Shown: positions 1-12,455, numbered from the stretch's first letter. The stretch: 64,000 nt of DNA from Pictodentalium vernedei (GCA_031216915.1 CM062297.1:179762350-179826349), one strand, 5' to 3'. Notes: generated by a model from the letters alone, not told the origin. A program made the numbers and translations.

Positions 1-180
1 TTTAGGCTTGAGACCTGGATAGCTCTTTCTGTTTAGGCTTGAGACCTTAATTCAGATCGAGGTTCACAGAGGTTGAATTTAGTGGTGCTACCCTGCTGTG
101 CAGGGTAGCATCACTTCATTCACCCTCTGCGGACCTCACTTTGCAGATGATAGTCTGCTTATTTCCAGGCCTGACGTACA
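1..180. repeat. Dispersed palindromic repeat J, copy 1 (partial)
   Basis: A hairpin around 86-112 (GCTACCCTGCTG/CAGCAGGGTAGC) sits between GGTTCACAGAGG and a reverse CCTCTGCGGACCTC motif. The same arrangement recurs at about 3905-4130. The element is cut by the window edge. Confidence 0.6.
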
Positions 181-572
181 CCTAACAGTTATCTTTGATC
201 AGAACCTCCTCACACACCAGTTCCCTCCTGAGGGAGAATGGATCTACGGAGATGATTGAGAATGCACCACCCAAGAAGAAAAGGATGAGCCCCCTCAAGC
301 AAGCAAAGGGTCGCCTGACACCTGAAATCAATGAAAGTTGGGGTGTGGACTGCCAGTCCTTCCAACTTCCCAATCCAAATGCATCATGGCATTGATGGGA
401 AATTATACTATTTTGTATTTAGTCAACTACCGTAAGTCTAAAAACAAGGTGGAAGTGTGATCTTGATTTGAGTTTCTGTTGCTTTTAAACTGGAGACTGT
501 GCTTTAGATGGTTTTACTCTGTGTTTATTTCATTTATCCATTGAATATGATATCAAATTTTCTTTTTTTTAA

Positions 573-807
573 CCCTTTACTTAACAGGAAAAGCAGATGA
601 CACTTGCAAAAATAATTCTTGAATAACTAATTTGTTTAATTTTTTGTCTCAAAAACATAGGTTATGACCCCTCATTGGAACGAGCTCGACAAGCTCGTTC
701 CAACGAGGGGTCATAACCTATGTTTTTGAGACAAAAAATAGTGAAAATTAATTGGCGATTTTTGTGAATAGCCCTGGCTGGTTTTGGCCGTTACATTGGG
801 TAAAGGG
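573..807. mobile_element. TTAA MITE family A, copy A1
   Basis: Flanked by TTAA at 569-572 and 808-811, with ends CCCTTTACTTAAC and ATTGGGTAAAGGG. The centre is a hairpin of about 37 bp per arm containing ATAGGTTATGACCCCTC and GAGCTC. The outer parts are not palindromic: one side has GAAAAGCAGATGACACTTGC, the other GGCCGTTAC. CCC-starting ends at TTAA suggest a piggyBac-type origin (inference). Confidence 0.8.
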
Positions 808-811
808 TTAA

Positions 812-1015
812 TCTTTTTTTTTCTTCAAATTTTACACAAAATTTAAACAAAACCATATCATGTGATCTCTCATTGGAGCAAGCTTGATGAGCTTGTTCCA
901 CTGAGAGGCGCATGATATGGTTTTGTTGATATTTTAAAAAAAAATATCAGCTACTTTTGTAATTTGTATTTTGTAAATTACATTGGCAGATGTGGCCCAT
1001 TTGTTCGTTAAAGGA
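812..1015. mobile_element. TTAA MITE family B, degenerate copy B0
   Basis: Begins at the TTAA (808-811) that ends A1 and finishes at TTAA 1016-1019. The central hairpin carries AACCATATCATGTGATC as in other B copies, but the left end is eroded. The two MITEs share one TTAA. Confidence 0.6.
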
Positions 1016-1165
1016 TTAATGTAAAGAAATTAAGCAAGATGATAAAATTAAAAAATTGAATACTCGTATACAATGCCAGTTGATGTAAGATATATGAAAA
1101 CCACATGATAATTTTCATCTTATTTTCTTAACACTTGAGTCCTCAGATAAATTTTAAGTTAATAA

Positions 1166-1392
1166 CTACCATATTTATACCATGATTGCCTATTCTACTA
1201 TATATGAAAAGCCTAGGACATAAATTTTAGCTTTACACAGCAACTGTGGTAACATGACAGCAATGGGATTTCAGTAGTTAAAATTTACACCTACAATGGA
1301 ACTACATTCAAGTTGACCTTTGGTGACATCGACCTGAATGTGAACTTGTCTAAATTTATCGCACGTCGCCTCATGAAGAGTGAAATGAAAGT
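1166..1392. repeat. Dispersed repeat, paired with 51030-51246
   Basis: About 225 bp beginning ATACCATGATTGCCTATTC is repeated in the same orientation at 51030-51246 with scattered differences. No inverted ends or coding frame seen. Not recognised. Confidence 0.6.
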
Positions 1393-1698
1393 GGCAATTA
1401 TTTATTTTATTAAGTTTTTAAATGAGTTTACCCCACAAGACACACAAAATTAACAAACATGCATTGTCTCATGTTAATAAAGTATCCATAACTCGAAATA
1501 GTATGTTATTATGTTATTAAAACAAAAAAAGCCCTGTTTCTTTTTCCATTTTATTTCAGTGATAAAATTGACAGCGAAAGTTCATGTAAACAAAAACAGA
1601 TTCATGTGTATGTACGTCTGCTGCTCAGTAAAATCAAGAAAAAATAATACCTACTCTTAATAATCTGATGATCATCATATAAATAAAATATATGCAAA

Positions 1699-1773
1699 GT
1701 AGCTTGGTGTACCAAATGTTCACGGTTAACACCACTTCACCACTCGTGGTGAACATTTGGTACACCAAGCTAC
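1699..1773. repeat. Perfect 25-bp-arm hairpin
   Basis: The arms 1699-1723 and 1749-1773 are exact reverse complements (GTAGCTTGGTGTACC start) around a loop of about 25 bases. Probably the core of another MITE; its ends are not clear. Sequence 1800-1995 resembles a decayed E element, ending in TTAAGGGTTAA. Confidence 0.6.
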
Positions 1774-2393
1774 TATGGGTATATTCTATATGTACACAGC
1801 TGCAGATGACTAAGCAGTGTTTCTACATTATTGGTGGATGCCTATATAGGCAGCCAGCAATGATGTAAAAACACTATCAAGACAAATGCATCCTAACCCT
1901 ACTAGTAGAGTTCTCAAGGAAGAATACACTTGGAACAACTTTTTCAGAGCAATATAAAGAGGGGCAGTTTGTGGCCGTATGGAGACTTAAGGGTTAATAG
2001 GGACTGCAGAGCCAATTTGAAAGTGAATGAGCTGAATGTAAGGTGCAAATTTGTGTGTGTGTGATGGCGGAATGATCATGGTACTTCTGGTTCTGGGTAG
2101 ACTTTTTTATATTGCACACATATGCATGCATTGATACAAAACGTAGAATTTGTGTCACCACTCTAGCTTCCAATTTTGAAGTCCCTAATCTCTTAGTTTC
2201 TTGAAAAGGGAGAAAAGAGGAACACAAAAAAGGAGAGCTCAGAAAATTGCCCCCTTTTTAATCAACATGCATGTGCGTTGAAATTAATAAAACAGCTGTG
2301 TACTACCCTTGATCATAAAGTAGCAGGGGCAGTACACAGAGCTGTTTTAAACATTCTTTTCCCACATTAATTGAAGTTAACAATATCACATAA

Positions 2394-2794
2394 GGCCACA
2401 CAAAGTAGATATTCTGTTTCTCAGGCCATTATTTGTGAAATTGCATGCGGGCGAGCATTTTTTTATTTTATTTTTATTTAAGTAATTACTTCCTTGCCAT
2501 CAAAATTCATGTTCTTGGTTCAAGTTTTAGGCCTCATAATCTTAAGAATAGCATGGGTGGTGGTGTATTTCATCCCTTGAGTGCAAGAAGGCTTTGCAAT
2601 GCTAAAGCATTGCAAAGCCTTCTTGCACTCAAGGGACAAATTCATCAATTTTTTTAACTTGGGTAAAATATCAGACATAAACCATTTAATTTTTATTTTT
2701 TTAAAGTTTAAATTGGTTATAAAAAGAGAGCATGCGTCAGCCAAAGGGACCATGCGGGAGGGCCTGAGAAACAGATTTTTTATTTTTTTAGGCC
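2394..2794. mobile_element. GGCC-ended palindromic element D, copy D1
   Basis: Begins GGCCACACAAAGTAGATATT and ends TTTTTTAGGCC; internal subterminal motifs (CTGTTTCTCAGGCC and its complement GGCCTGAGAAACAG) are inverted. The centre is a hairpin of about 30 bp per arm containing AGTGCAAGAAGGCTTTGCAA. Nearly the same as D2 at 38201. Confidence 0.8.
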
Positions 2795-3904
2795 TAAATG
2801 TGTGGTGAAACAAACGAACACAAAGTCGCATCAGCATGTTGGTAGCAGCAGGTTAACTGAATACCAATGTTTATATTTGACTGGACATTCTAACAGGACA
2901 TTTCTTGTTTCCACCAGCTATTGTCATTCACCAATTTTATTATGAAAGTTTAATTCCAATTTTGTTGCATGATTTCTAAAAAATATTGACACATTTTGAA
3001 AAAAGTGTGGGGACTAAACCCTTCTTGGCTCCATGGTACATGCCAGTATAGATGATTCAAGCTCTTGACTTCTTTATTGTCTCCTTGAGAGCCAGCCTTT
3101 CAATTTTGAGCTGAGCTGAGCTGTTGCTCTTGTGTTCCATTGTACCATTGCACCTACAATTTTTATTTTTGTGCCAGTAGACAACAGCATAACCATCTCT
3201 ACCTTGCAAGCACTTAAAGTCTGCTCATGGGAAAAGGGTCAGATAATACAATGCTTGCTGCTTGCACAGAAATATGAACAGTATATCCTGAATTGTAAAC
3301 TGATGTAGCATTCCAATACTTCAGACTAATCACTAATCATGTTTTGGGTATGATGTAATAGTACCTGTTTACAAAAACACATTTAATAACTCTGAAAAAA
3401 TCCCCAGCAGTTTTGTTTCATCTTGTGAAACAGCTCCTGGGTTTTGTGCAATGACTTTTATCAGCTGCATAGACATAGCATTTGAAGTGAATTGTGGTTA
3501 CAATGCTGTGAGGTGCTTCAGGAAATGAAATGCCCAAGCTGATATGAAAAAAACACAATTTTATTGACTCCCTTGTTACTGTGCACAGGTAAAGTGAATG
3601 GTGCACAGACAAACTTTCGGAATTGAACAATACTGAATTGTTTTGTAATTTTGAGATGAAGAAAGCAATCAGTTGCTTTAAAATCAGTGAGTTTCTTTGT
3701 TGCAAATGGTCAGTATCAATGTTCTCTCAACTCTATGTACATCATACACTTTCTAATAGTTTCCAAGTTGCAGGGAAATATTGTTCATTTATTCTTTTTC
3801 TTGGAAACATTTTCCCCATGCCAGGACTCCACAGTAGCATGCCTCGCTTCAAATTGGAGCAAGCTGTATACAATCAAGCGTGAATATAAGCAACCTGTCA
3901 TTTA
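2795..3904. other. Intron sequence without recognised features
   Basis: Unique-looking AT-rich intron. Short open frames occur on both strands but show no homology to the repeat units, no domain signature and no consistent splice pattern. Confidence 0.5.
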
Positions 3905-4150
3905 CAAAATGGGGTCCACAGAGGGTGAATTTGCTGATGCTATCCCATACAGTGGGCCACTTTATCCTCTTAGTACGTCTTTCAGTTTTGGCTTGAGACT
4001 TTCATCCAGACTGAGGTTCACAGAGGGTAAATTTTGTGATGCTACCCTGCTGTGCAGGGTAGCATCACCAAATTCACCCTCTGGGGGACCTCATTTTGAA
4101 GATAACAGTCTGTTTATTTTCAGGCTTATATACAATGCACTACCCATTTT
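3905..4150. repeat. Dispersed palindromic repeat J, copy 2
   Basis: Hairpin around 4038-4072 (GATGCTACCCTGCTG and its complement) between CACAGAGGGTAAAT and a CACCCTCTGG motif, as in J copy 1. A further partial GGGTCCACAGAGGGTGAAT lies at 3911, so the element may be internally duplicated. Confidence 0.6.
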
Positions 4151-4363
4151 CAAAATCGAAGGACTGTTGGGAGCTTCCCAAAAGAAGATTTCAAGGGCTA
4201 GAATTATGATCAAACGAAAAGTGCAACCCAAACGTTTTTGTTATTCTACAACTTATTTCATTTGGTACTGGATATTGAACTGAATACCAACAGGCAAATA
4301 CCAGTGCATTATTTTTTGTGTTTTGTTTTTCATTTTGTATATTTCATTTTACTTTTCTTCCAG

Positions 4364-4596
4364 CTGGAACTATTGTTTGGCCCAGAAAGAACCAACCTTC
4401 CTGATATTTATGTAAACTGGACAGAAGTATCCGAGAATATGATGCTTTATGTGGAAAACACACTTGACCTTATGAAAATGGGATCTGATATGACATCCAG
4501 GTGGAAGAGTTATGGATTTGACATGACAAAAATAGACATGAAATTGAAAGATCTAGTTGCAGCAGTGAAAAACATGGAAACACCCACCTATCAAAC
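4364..4596 (+). CDS. Exon: last (fourth-type) exon of an upstream repeat unit 0
   Basis: The exon follows a pyrimidine-rich acceptor ending CAG at 4363 and ends at a GTAATG donor. It enters in phase 0 and leaves in phase 2 (77 codons plus AC). The peptide starts LELLFGPERTNLPDIYVNWT and has one sequon, NWT. The VN-W/Y-T segment, the following YVE/YID and later W residues align with the fourth exon of unit 1, and the 233-nt length equals the fourth exon of unit 3, so I assign it to that exon type. It is the most divergent copy and lacks the GGLEN/GGFEN motif. The phase-2 end joins correctly to the exon at 21495 across a 16.9-kb intron. Its partner exons should lie upstream of position 1. Confidence 0.82.
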
Positions 4597-4626
4597 GTAA
4601 TGTTATTCTGTAGTGCTCTTGGGTTT

Positions 4627-5330
4627 TTAACTGACTGAGTGCACTATCATGGCTCTATTGAAAAGTACTGAGAGCCACTTTAGTGGCTTTTCACAGTATG
4701 CTTTAAATGGGAGTGCAGTGGCTCAGTGGTAGACTGTTGGACTTCTGTGCTAGAGGTCCCGAGTTCGATCCTATCTGCGATGACCCGCATTGTGTCCTTG
4801 GGCAGGGCACTTTATCCTGGTTGCCTACATTGTGGCACGATGATGCTGTTTACTAAAGCATACTGCATGTCGATGGTGCACATGTCTTCAACCGCTGTAA
4901 CCCTGCTTGAGCAGAGCTTGAACAGAGTTAAAATGTTGAGGAGCTGACAGTTGCTCACCGATGCACAGTGGTTCTCTCCTGGTATTCCGGCTTCCTCCAC
5001 CCCATAAAATTGTCATGGTCATGATTAGCCATTGTGCATAAGTATGTGACCTTAAACACCAATAAATAAATAAATATTAACGAGATATTTAATAAATATT
5101 TAACTACCGTAGCTGTTTTCTTAGCTGTAGACGAAAAAATGTTTATACACAATTGGTTTGTTTCAATTTATTGGAGAGTACCATTAGGTACTCTCCAATA
5201 AATTGTAACAAAACAATTACAAAGTCTTGCTAAATCAAAGCTTCTCTTGCTAATAGCATGGTTTGTTTGAAAAAAACTGTCATGTTTCAAATCACCTCTG
5301 AAATATAATTCGGCACTCTAGCAGTTAAGT
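4627..5330. mobile_element. TTAA MITE family F, copy F1, split by a SINE
   Basis: The left end resembles TTAACTGACTGAGTGC and the right end reads CTCTAGCAGTTAAG. The core hairpin at about 5166-5208 carries TTGGAGAGTACC and its complement. SINE S1 (4709-5076) interrupts the left half. Confidence 0.6.
4709..5076 (+). mobile_element. SINE S1: tRNA-like head, tail type 1
   Basis: An A-box-like GTGGCTCAGTGG and a B-box-like GAGTTCGATCC lie about 30 nt apart, as in a tRNA-derived Pol III promoter. The body contains TGTCCTTGGGCAGGGCACTT and CTTCCTCCACCC. The tail has CATTGTGCATAAGTATGTGACC and an (AATA)n end. Confidence 0.85.
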
Positions 5331-5930
5331 ACCATGTTTGATTCAAGGTGTTAAAATATTTTGAGGGACCTGAATTTTCTCATTTATATTTTTGTTAATT
5401 ATAATATTTTTAGGGATCAAAACAAATACCCCCAGCAGCATAATCTCAGGAGTCGATGCTGTCACAGCCTGTAATCTTATCCACATGTACTATAAAGCAT
5501 TTACTATTCTTACAGGCTATATATAGGCCAGGAAAAAAGCTGTGTTCTCAGGAATTTGTGCTCCAAAAAACAGACAAGGGAAGTTTTTTTTTTCTTCCTC
5601 AGTCCTATAAATTTAAAATCATTAGTTAATTCTTATATTCATAAGTCTTTAGCCTGTTGTACCCTTGTTGCTTTTTGAAACTTACCATTTCAGAAGACTA
5701 TGAAGTTGCCAATTCAAACAAGATCAAGTTAGGCCAATAAAAAAAATTCTTGTTTCTCAGTCAATTTTCTCCCAATTTCATGATGAGGGAGGGAGGTTTT
5801 TTAATTTTTAATTTTTGTTAGCCACAAAATGTTTTGAAAATAGTTGGAATTAAAAATGTTACTACTTACACTATTATGTGGAAGAAGCATTTTTTCAGCA
5901 GTGCAAATTTCCTATAGTGCAGCTGCTAAT
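5331..5930. other. Intron, mostly unrecognised
   Basis: AT-rich intron. About 5560-5830 shares its GAGGGAGGGAGG and long-T character with 56700-57110, perhaps a decayed foldback element. No gene seen. Confidence 0.4.
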
Positions 5931-5934
5931 TTAA

Positions 5935-6165
5935 CTCTCAACATGAAAGGCCACTTTTCTGGTCCAGGAACATGATATGTCATAATTTCATTAAGTAAGA
6001 TGGCTACTAAGTGAATGTGTGTGGTGGAACAATTAATATTTTCAATGTGCAGCCTGAAGGCTGCACTTTGAAAATATTAATTGCTCTACCCCCAAATAAT
6101 GGATATGGACTCTTCCAATTTCTGCCATTTAACTGGCATGGAAGATACCACCAGTGTTCAAAGGG
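5935..6165. mobile_element. TTAA MITE family H, copy H1
   Basis: Lies between TTAA 5931-5934 and 6166-6169, ending GTGTTCAAAGGG. Central hairpin AATATTTTCAATGTGCAGCC and its complement at about 6031-6080. The same layout recurs at 51981-52209. Confidence 0.7.
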
Positions 6166-6544
6166 TTAACCAACTGTATCTTGTTTGACAGAGCTCAGGT
6201 GTCTAACCACTGTGGGTTTTCTAATCTTGGGTGGAGAATTAATATTTGTGTGTGTTGCCAGAGACAATTATGCTATTACTATTATGATCAAGACTCAGTG
6301 TTGTATGATATCTCACCCCACCCCTGATTATTCTTCTCATCTCCCCATTTCTCCCTAACAATTTTATGTAATCACAGGAGATAATCATGGAACTTTTTAA
6401 AATTATTTCATACTCTTTTGCGTTTAAATTTAAACTTGTTAAATCCATCCATAAAATTAGTCAGATAATGTGGAAGTGATAGAACAAGTGGAGACAAATG
6501 TTTTTTTAATTACTGGATTGTAATTCTTAAAAATATATATATTT

Positions 6545-6780
6545 TTATACTACAACCAATGGCCTAGACTAGCTGGTGCTAACTCAATTTAATTCAGGGC
6601 CAAACACAAATTTTGCACTCCCCTCCCTCCAATCCCCCAAATTTGCATACAAAACAGAAAAATTCAAGTCCTATCTGGTCCTCCATTCTTTTATTATCTG
6701 CACATGTGAAGTATCCAGGAAGGTACCGAAATTGGCGCCAACCATCAATCTTTGTTTGGCCCTAAAGTCAGTAACAATGA
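6545..6780 (+). repeat. Left inverted terminal repeat of DIRS copy 1
   Basis: Contains CTAGCTGGTGCTAACTCAAT and GGCCAAACACAAATTTTGCA, both found as reverse complements at 12350-12440. The matching extends over roughly 200 bp with indels. Confidence 0.8.
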
Positions 6781-7596
6781 TCTGACATCTGTGCTTTAAA
6801 ATCTCCATTTTTGAGGATGCCAGACACAAATCAATGAAAGAATTGGTGGATCCAAGGCTGTAAATGGATGATGGAAGTGAACAATGGTGGTTTCAAATGT
6901 TCAGGGCTGTAACTTCATAATAATTATAAAAATTATTTCATGTTTCCCATTTTCGGGAGATACGCCTGACATCATCATTCTTGTTATTAATCCACTGTTT
7001 GTTAAGTGTTCCTTCCCTATCCCTCCATGACACCCTCCTGTTAAACTCCTAAGCTTTTTGGGGTATTTTTTATTGAAAATTTCTTAGGAGTTTAACGTGT
7101 ATTACAGAATGTTTATTCTCTTTATCCCCATGGTTACGTCCTCACCTTAGGGGTGTTAGGTCGTTTTGGTCTTGCATCTTCTATCCGATGTATCGTTTTT
7201 TTCTTTGTATGAAGGTCTAGCTTTGCAGCTGGTAGCATTTAAATCGGTTACTGACTTTGGGCATTTTTGTGTGCCTGATGTCTTATTTCCGTTTTTTTTT
7301 CTTTGACGTTGTTTACATTGGCAACATACTGTAGAATTACTGTAGGATACATTGATTATGATTCTGGTAGTGTAGCTCATAAAATTTGGATTTTGTCCAC
7401 ACTTAGGCTCTATCGGGATGCCCTTGGGCTCATTATGTTCCCTTTGGGAACTTAGGCTTTTTCTCAAAATTTGTTCAAAAATTTTTTTATAATTTTTTCA
7501 AATTTAATTTTGATTGCTATTATTCATGTATCTTTTCATATATTTTATTGTGGAGTTTGTAGGAGTGCTATCGACTTTGTCTTTTGATTATAATTA

Positions 7597-8680
7597 TGAA
7601 AGCTTACCGCTCCAAATGCAAGATGAAGAAGTCTTCCTCAGATTTACATGCTTGTTGCCTTGCCTGTAGTCGATGCACTCCTACGGATTCATGTCCTACT
7701 TGTGTACATTGGGATGACAAATGCTGAAGACAGGTGTCGCGGTACATCATTAGCGGTGAGGTTCCTATGCCGGTGCTCTCACCGCAAAATAATTCAAGTT
7801 TTTCAGTTTCTTTTTCAGAGGAACAAGAACATAGTGATGGTATTGTGACACCCATCCAAAGTGTGCTACCATCGTCGTGCACGGATGAGCAAACAGAGCT
7901 AGGTACAAAGGTGCTCATGAATATTAAGCAAGGGATAAGACCTCTAGTTAGTGTTCTCTGCAAGCAGTGAAGCGGTTACTCCATTCATGGGAGCCATGAC
8001 GCCGGGTATGTCCGTTGCGGTCGAGGGAAGTGTAGATTTGGGTAGAGCGAGCACCTCAAAAACTAAAGCTCACCCAGCGACAACGGGAATAGGGAGGAAG
8101 TCAGCAAGTTCCTCTTCAGGAAGCTTGGCGAGGTCTGATAGACCACAAGCAGGAGAGCCTTCTCTAATCCAGCAACATTTGGGGTCAAATGTTGTTTTGA
8201 GAAACTTGCATGAGCTGGAGCATACGTCCACACCTGCCGCTCAGGAAGCTCCGTCTAGACTGCAGCCGGGGTCGGCTACAGTCAAGGCTTCCTCCGCTAT
8301 TTTAGAAAAGCACACACGGTGGCATGCTAGCTACCCGACTTCAGCTATCCAGCCAGCTACGCGAAGATGTAGCCAGTGTTCGCCCTTGAAGTCAGATCAT
8401 CCGGCAGCTAGCGATCCAAGGCCTCATTCATTGTGACATGCGGAGATAAGATCTACCTTCGGATCTCTGTCCCAGGAACAGCAAGTGGTGAAAAAAACAA
8501 GGCCGCTGCTCCTCAAGCCTCGGTAACGGACTTGCTGTCGCAGATTGTGCAGCTAATCACCGCATCCAGCAAGTGCAAGAGCAGCCTTCCTCAGGCTCTG
8601 GTGGTGAGCTGTCGGATGGTGCTGGGTCGGTCCAGTCATCTGCACATGCAGATGCGATGGACCGAACTTCACAGCTGAAT
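7597..8680 (+). pseudogene. DIRS copy 1 Gag-like ORF, broken
   Basis: An ATG at 7597 opens a basic, Cys-rich start with the spaced cysteines HACCLACSRC and SCPTCVHW, like the zinc-knuckle-like N terminus of DIRS Gag proteins. It stops at about 7726. The continuation sits in another frame (from 7734, MSRYIISGEVPMP) and then a Ser/Ala-rich open frame at 7951-8436. At least one frameshift and several stops separate the parts. The Gag assignment rests on position and the Cys pattern only. Confidence 0.55.
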
Positions 8681-8819
8681 CAGTCGGATGGTAAAAGGGA
8701 CAAGGAAGAGGATTACCCCCACTTACAAGATGTCCGTGTCGGACAAATCTTCCGGCGGATCCTTTCAAAAGAGAGTCTTTCCTTGCAGCGGTACAATTTC
8801 TCTTATTAATTGAAGCAAC

Positions 8820-10420
8820 AGAGGTCTTTTTCTTTTTTTTTTACAGTCACCTGTTCCTCGTACCGAAGCCAGATGGCTCGTTCTGACCGGTAATAGACTT
8901 GAGCTGTATAAACAAGGTGATCGTAGCTCCAAAGTTCTATATGGAAACCATTCAGTCGGTAAGAGCAAGCATTTGAGTGGACAACTATGCGACAAACATA
9001 GATCTAAAGGATGCCTACTTTCATGTCCTGGTACATCTGGCATTCAGAAAGTACCTGTGGTTTGCCGTGAAAGGAGAGGTTTATCAGTTCAGAGCAATGT
9101 GCTTCGGTCTGAACCTAGCTCCTTAGGATTTCACTCGAATAATGAACTCGGTAATGTCATACTTCTGAGCTCATTTGTCTGTGGTAACTGTGGCTTACTT
9201 GGACGACATTCTTCAGAGATACGGCAACAGAATTATTCTTCAGAACGATGTTCAGAGTCTGCTTCAATTGTTCCTTCATCTCGATTTCATAGTAAATGAG
9301 AAAAAGTCAGATCTAGCTCTGTCAAGTCATTCATTCACTTGGGAATGAGCTTCAAGACTCAAAAAAATCTGGTTCGTCTGCCGTTACCCAGAGCGAAATT
9401 AGTCAGTTATGCTCGCTTTTGTCTAAACTCTCCTGCAGTGACGGCGAGGGAGTTTATGCAACTGATGGGGCTGTGCGGAGCAGCTTCGGATCTTATTCTG
9501 ATGGGCCACCTGCACATGTGTTCCCTCCAGATATTGTTTACTCAGAACTGGAGTGTGAAGATGCATTTGCTCGAAACCAGGATTGTTTTAACAGACTTAA
9601 TAAAACAAAAGGTTCAGATTTGGGCGGACCTCCAATGGTTGACTCAAGGAGTCCCGCTTCAACTGTCGGATCTGGCTTTCACTATTATGATGAATTCGAG
9701 TCAGACGGGCTGGGGCGCATCCCTAAATCCTGCAGACTTGAAGTTTCAGGGTCTTTGGGACTCTCGGTTCCTAGAGAAGCACATAAACATCAAGGAGATG
9801 ATGTCCATCTGGCTAGCACTACAACATTGGATTCTTCAAATAGCGAACATCCATGTTCAGATTCTGTCGGACAACTCGACAGTAGTAGCTTAGCTCAGGA
9901 ACCAAGGTGGCACTCACTCGATTCCATTATGCGAATTAATGGAGTAGATTCTCCTATTCATTCTGAATCATCATGTTCATCTCTGTCTGTCATATACCAG
10001 GTCATCTTAACGTACTAGCAGACTGACTCTCTCGGAAAAGTAGCCTGTTACCATCGAAGTGGACTCTCAACAAGCGAATATTCAGTCAGATCTGCTACCA
10101 GTGGGATCGTCCCATGATAGATCTTTTTGTGACACGCCTAAACAATCAGTTACTGATGTTCTTGTCGCATTGTCCAGATCATTGAGCATCTGCAGTAGAT
10201 GCTCTGTCGATCTCATAGGACGGAATGATAGGATATGCATATGCTCCAGCTCCATTGATTCAGCAGATTCTGTTAAAGATCAAACAGTCTCACTGCAAAA
10301 TCCTGCTAGTAGCACCTCTGTCCTCACAGAAATCTTGGATCAATCTTCTCAGGTGTCTGTTATGGGACATTCCCGGAAGCTTCCTCCTCGAAGGGATCTT
10401 TTGTATCAGGGGCAGTCTTG
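8820..10420 (+). pseudogene. DIRS copy 1 reverse transcriptase / RNase H, broken
   Basis: Fragments in different frames read IDLKDAYFHV (around 9001) and the catalytic motif YLDD at 9196-9207, then a long frame at 9339-9893 starting MGMSFKTQKNLVRLPLPRAK. That frame ends with RNase H-like HINIKEMMSIWLALQHW and SDNSTVVA. A C-terminal block (10225-10400) has the DIRS-typical PAPLIQQILLKIKQSHCKIL and LLVAP. The enzyme would copy the element RNA and degrade the template. Frameshifts and in-frame stops (for example after LNLAP near 9124) show it is inactive. Confidence 0.85.
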
Positions 10421-10479
10421 CGCATTGCATCACAACCCGGGAGGTCTCAACCTTCACAGATTTCCATTCTTGCATGGAA

Positions 10480-11490
10480 AACATTTTACAGGACAAGCAG
10501 TGGACACAATTTCTAACTGTAAGAGGACCGCCTCTTCATTAAATTATGCAGTGAAGTGGAGGGTTTTCTTCCATTGGTGTTCAGACCAGTCTGTAGACAT
10601 CTATGATCCGTCCATTCCACAGATTGGCAGTTTCCTGGTCTACCAGTTTGATGTACTCAAACTGTAGCCTGTCACTATTAAGGGCTACAGGTCTATGTTA
10701 TCAGACACTTACGCTCATCATGATAACTTGGCTATTGGATCAGATACTTCTTTATCCAAGCTAGTTAAACATTTTTCTATTAATAGACCTTGAACCCTCA
10801 GATTAATTCCTAAATGGAATTTGGCTTGGGTTCTGTTGAAGCTTCAAGAAGCTCCATTTGAGCTGTTAGACGATATAGAGTTCAAATTTTTTACCTATAA
10901 AACAGCTTTTCTCTTAGCCTTTGCCTCTGTCAGAAGAGTTAGTGAACTTCATTATCTGTTGACGATTCCCATTACCGTAGTGTGGCTAATACTATTTATT
11001 ACCCTCACTTCAGAAATGGGATTTTTGGCTAAGAATCAGATTCCGGATAAGTGGCCGAAGCCTATTATTATTAAGGCTTTACCATCCTTGGATAACCGTA
11101 GACCTTTGCTGTGTCCAATAAAAGCAATGTGGTCATTTATAAACGTCTGTTGGATTTTATTAGAAAAGGAAGAAAAAGATTCTTTCTTTCTTTGATTACT
11201 ATCAGAAAAGATATATCTGTTCATTCTATCGCTAGATGGATTCAGTTGGCAATATGTATTGCCTGTGAAGGTCTATCTTTGGATCAACATTCTGTGAACA
11301 TGAGGTAAGAGCACTGTCCACTTCTTGGGCTTATTCTAACAGTATAGCCATTACTGATCTCATAAAGGCTGCATACTGGACACAGCCCTCTTCATTTACC
11401 AAGTTTTACCTTAGAAATTTAGAGTCCATCTCCAGTGACCTTAGATCTTTGAGTCTTCTTTCTGTTGCTCAGAATGTCGTCCATTAATAT
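10480..11490 (+). pseudogene. DIRS copy 1 tyrosine recombinase, broken
   Basis: An N-terminal core-binding-like part (YAVKWRVFFHWCSDQSVD) lies in the frame ending near 10667. The catalytic domain is open from 10821, with LLAFASVRRVSELH (catalytic Arg region) and GFLAKNQIPDKWPKPI. After a frameshift near 11300 the HEVRALSTSWAYSN segment supplies the H..R motif, and FYLRN near 11411 a candidate nucleophile Tyr. Known role: integration of the circular DNA copy. Frame breaks make it nonfunctional. Confidence 0.87.
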
Positions 11491-12084
11491 TACATCTAGA
11501 AGGTGTTTAGGCAGTCTGCTCAAGCACTGACCCCATTCTGCTGCCCTCTTCATTCTGAGGAATTTATCCTCAGAACAAGGGGAAGGGGGGAGGGACGTTT
11601 TTTTTCCCTTAGGTTATCTGGCTTTATAATGAAAAGTAAGGGAATACCACCTCCAGAGACAGTAGTCCAGCATCGATGCTGGGTAGTTTTAATGTGTAGC
11701 TTGGTGTGAAGCAATAACTATGTCTCATTTATGTACTGTTTTTAAAGTGTTGCTCACTGTGAAGCATTTGTATATGTTGTGTGTCATATGGGCATTAATA
11801 TACAATCCTCGGACACTTTTAAATGAGTTTTAAGCGTCTCATTCTCTGGACTAGCTTTATTTGTTGGTTTCCTTCACTGAATTAGCATAACGGGTTATGC
11901 TGGCATTTAATGGAGAAATTATGAAATGCTCAATTACATTGTTGGTGTTATGTCATTCTCTTTTCTTATAAAAGAGAAGGACATATGTAATTCCTGTGTC
12001 TTCTATTCTCCTGTAGGAGCTATTCTTCATCGAAGTAATTGAGAGATTGGATTTGCCTTTAAGTCCTAGGCCCTCCAGCCTTTT

Positions 12085-12455
12085 TACGATTCAGCTAGTC
12101 TCGGCCATTGGTTATAGTATAAAAATATGATAAATTTTAAGTAATTTGTATATTTTTTATACTTACCAATGGCCCAGATGGGGATGGCCCTCCCATGAGT
12201 GGGCACTCATACCTCCCCGCTGATTATAACATTTAGCAGGCACTGTAGAAAGAATGATGGTTGGCACCAATTTCAGTACCTTTCTTCACACTTGCGCATG
12301 CCCTGATAACAAAAGTATGGAGGACAAGATAGGACTTGAATTTTTCAGTTTTGTATGAAAATTTTGGGGATTGGGGGGTGCAAAATTTGTGTTTGGCCCT
12401 GAATTAAATTGAGTTAGCATCAGCTAGTCTGGGCCATTGGTAAGTACAAAAAATA
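12085..12455 (+). repeat. Right inverted repeat and internal complementary region of DIRS copy 1
   Basis: CCATTGGTTATAGTATAAAA at 12103 and TTTTATACTTACCAATGGCC at 12155 are inverted copies of the element ends. Sequence 12230-12450 is the reverse complement of the left end. Confidence 0.75.

Noticed and set aside
573..1015. CRISPR-like regularly placed palindromes
   Set aside because: Spacing is irregular, copies are flanked by TTAA and show transposon ends; the context is a eukaryotic intron.
3687..4283. Open frame of about 198 codons ahead of the first exon
   Set aside because: It runs through repeat J and intron, has no homology to the units, and ends without a donor in frame; the real exon starts at an acceptor at 4363.
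7597..11490. Domesticated host gene derived from the DIRS element
   Set aside because: All three coding regions carry several stops and frameshifts, so no conserved intact frame exists.
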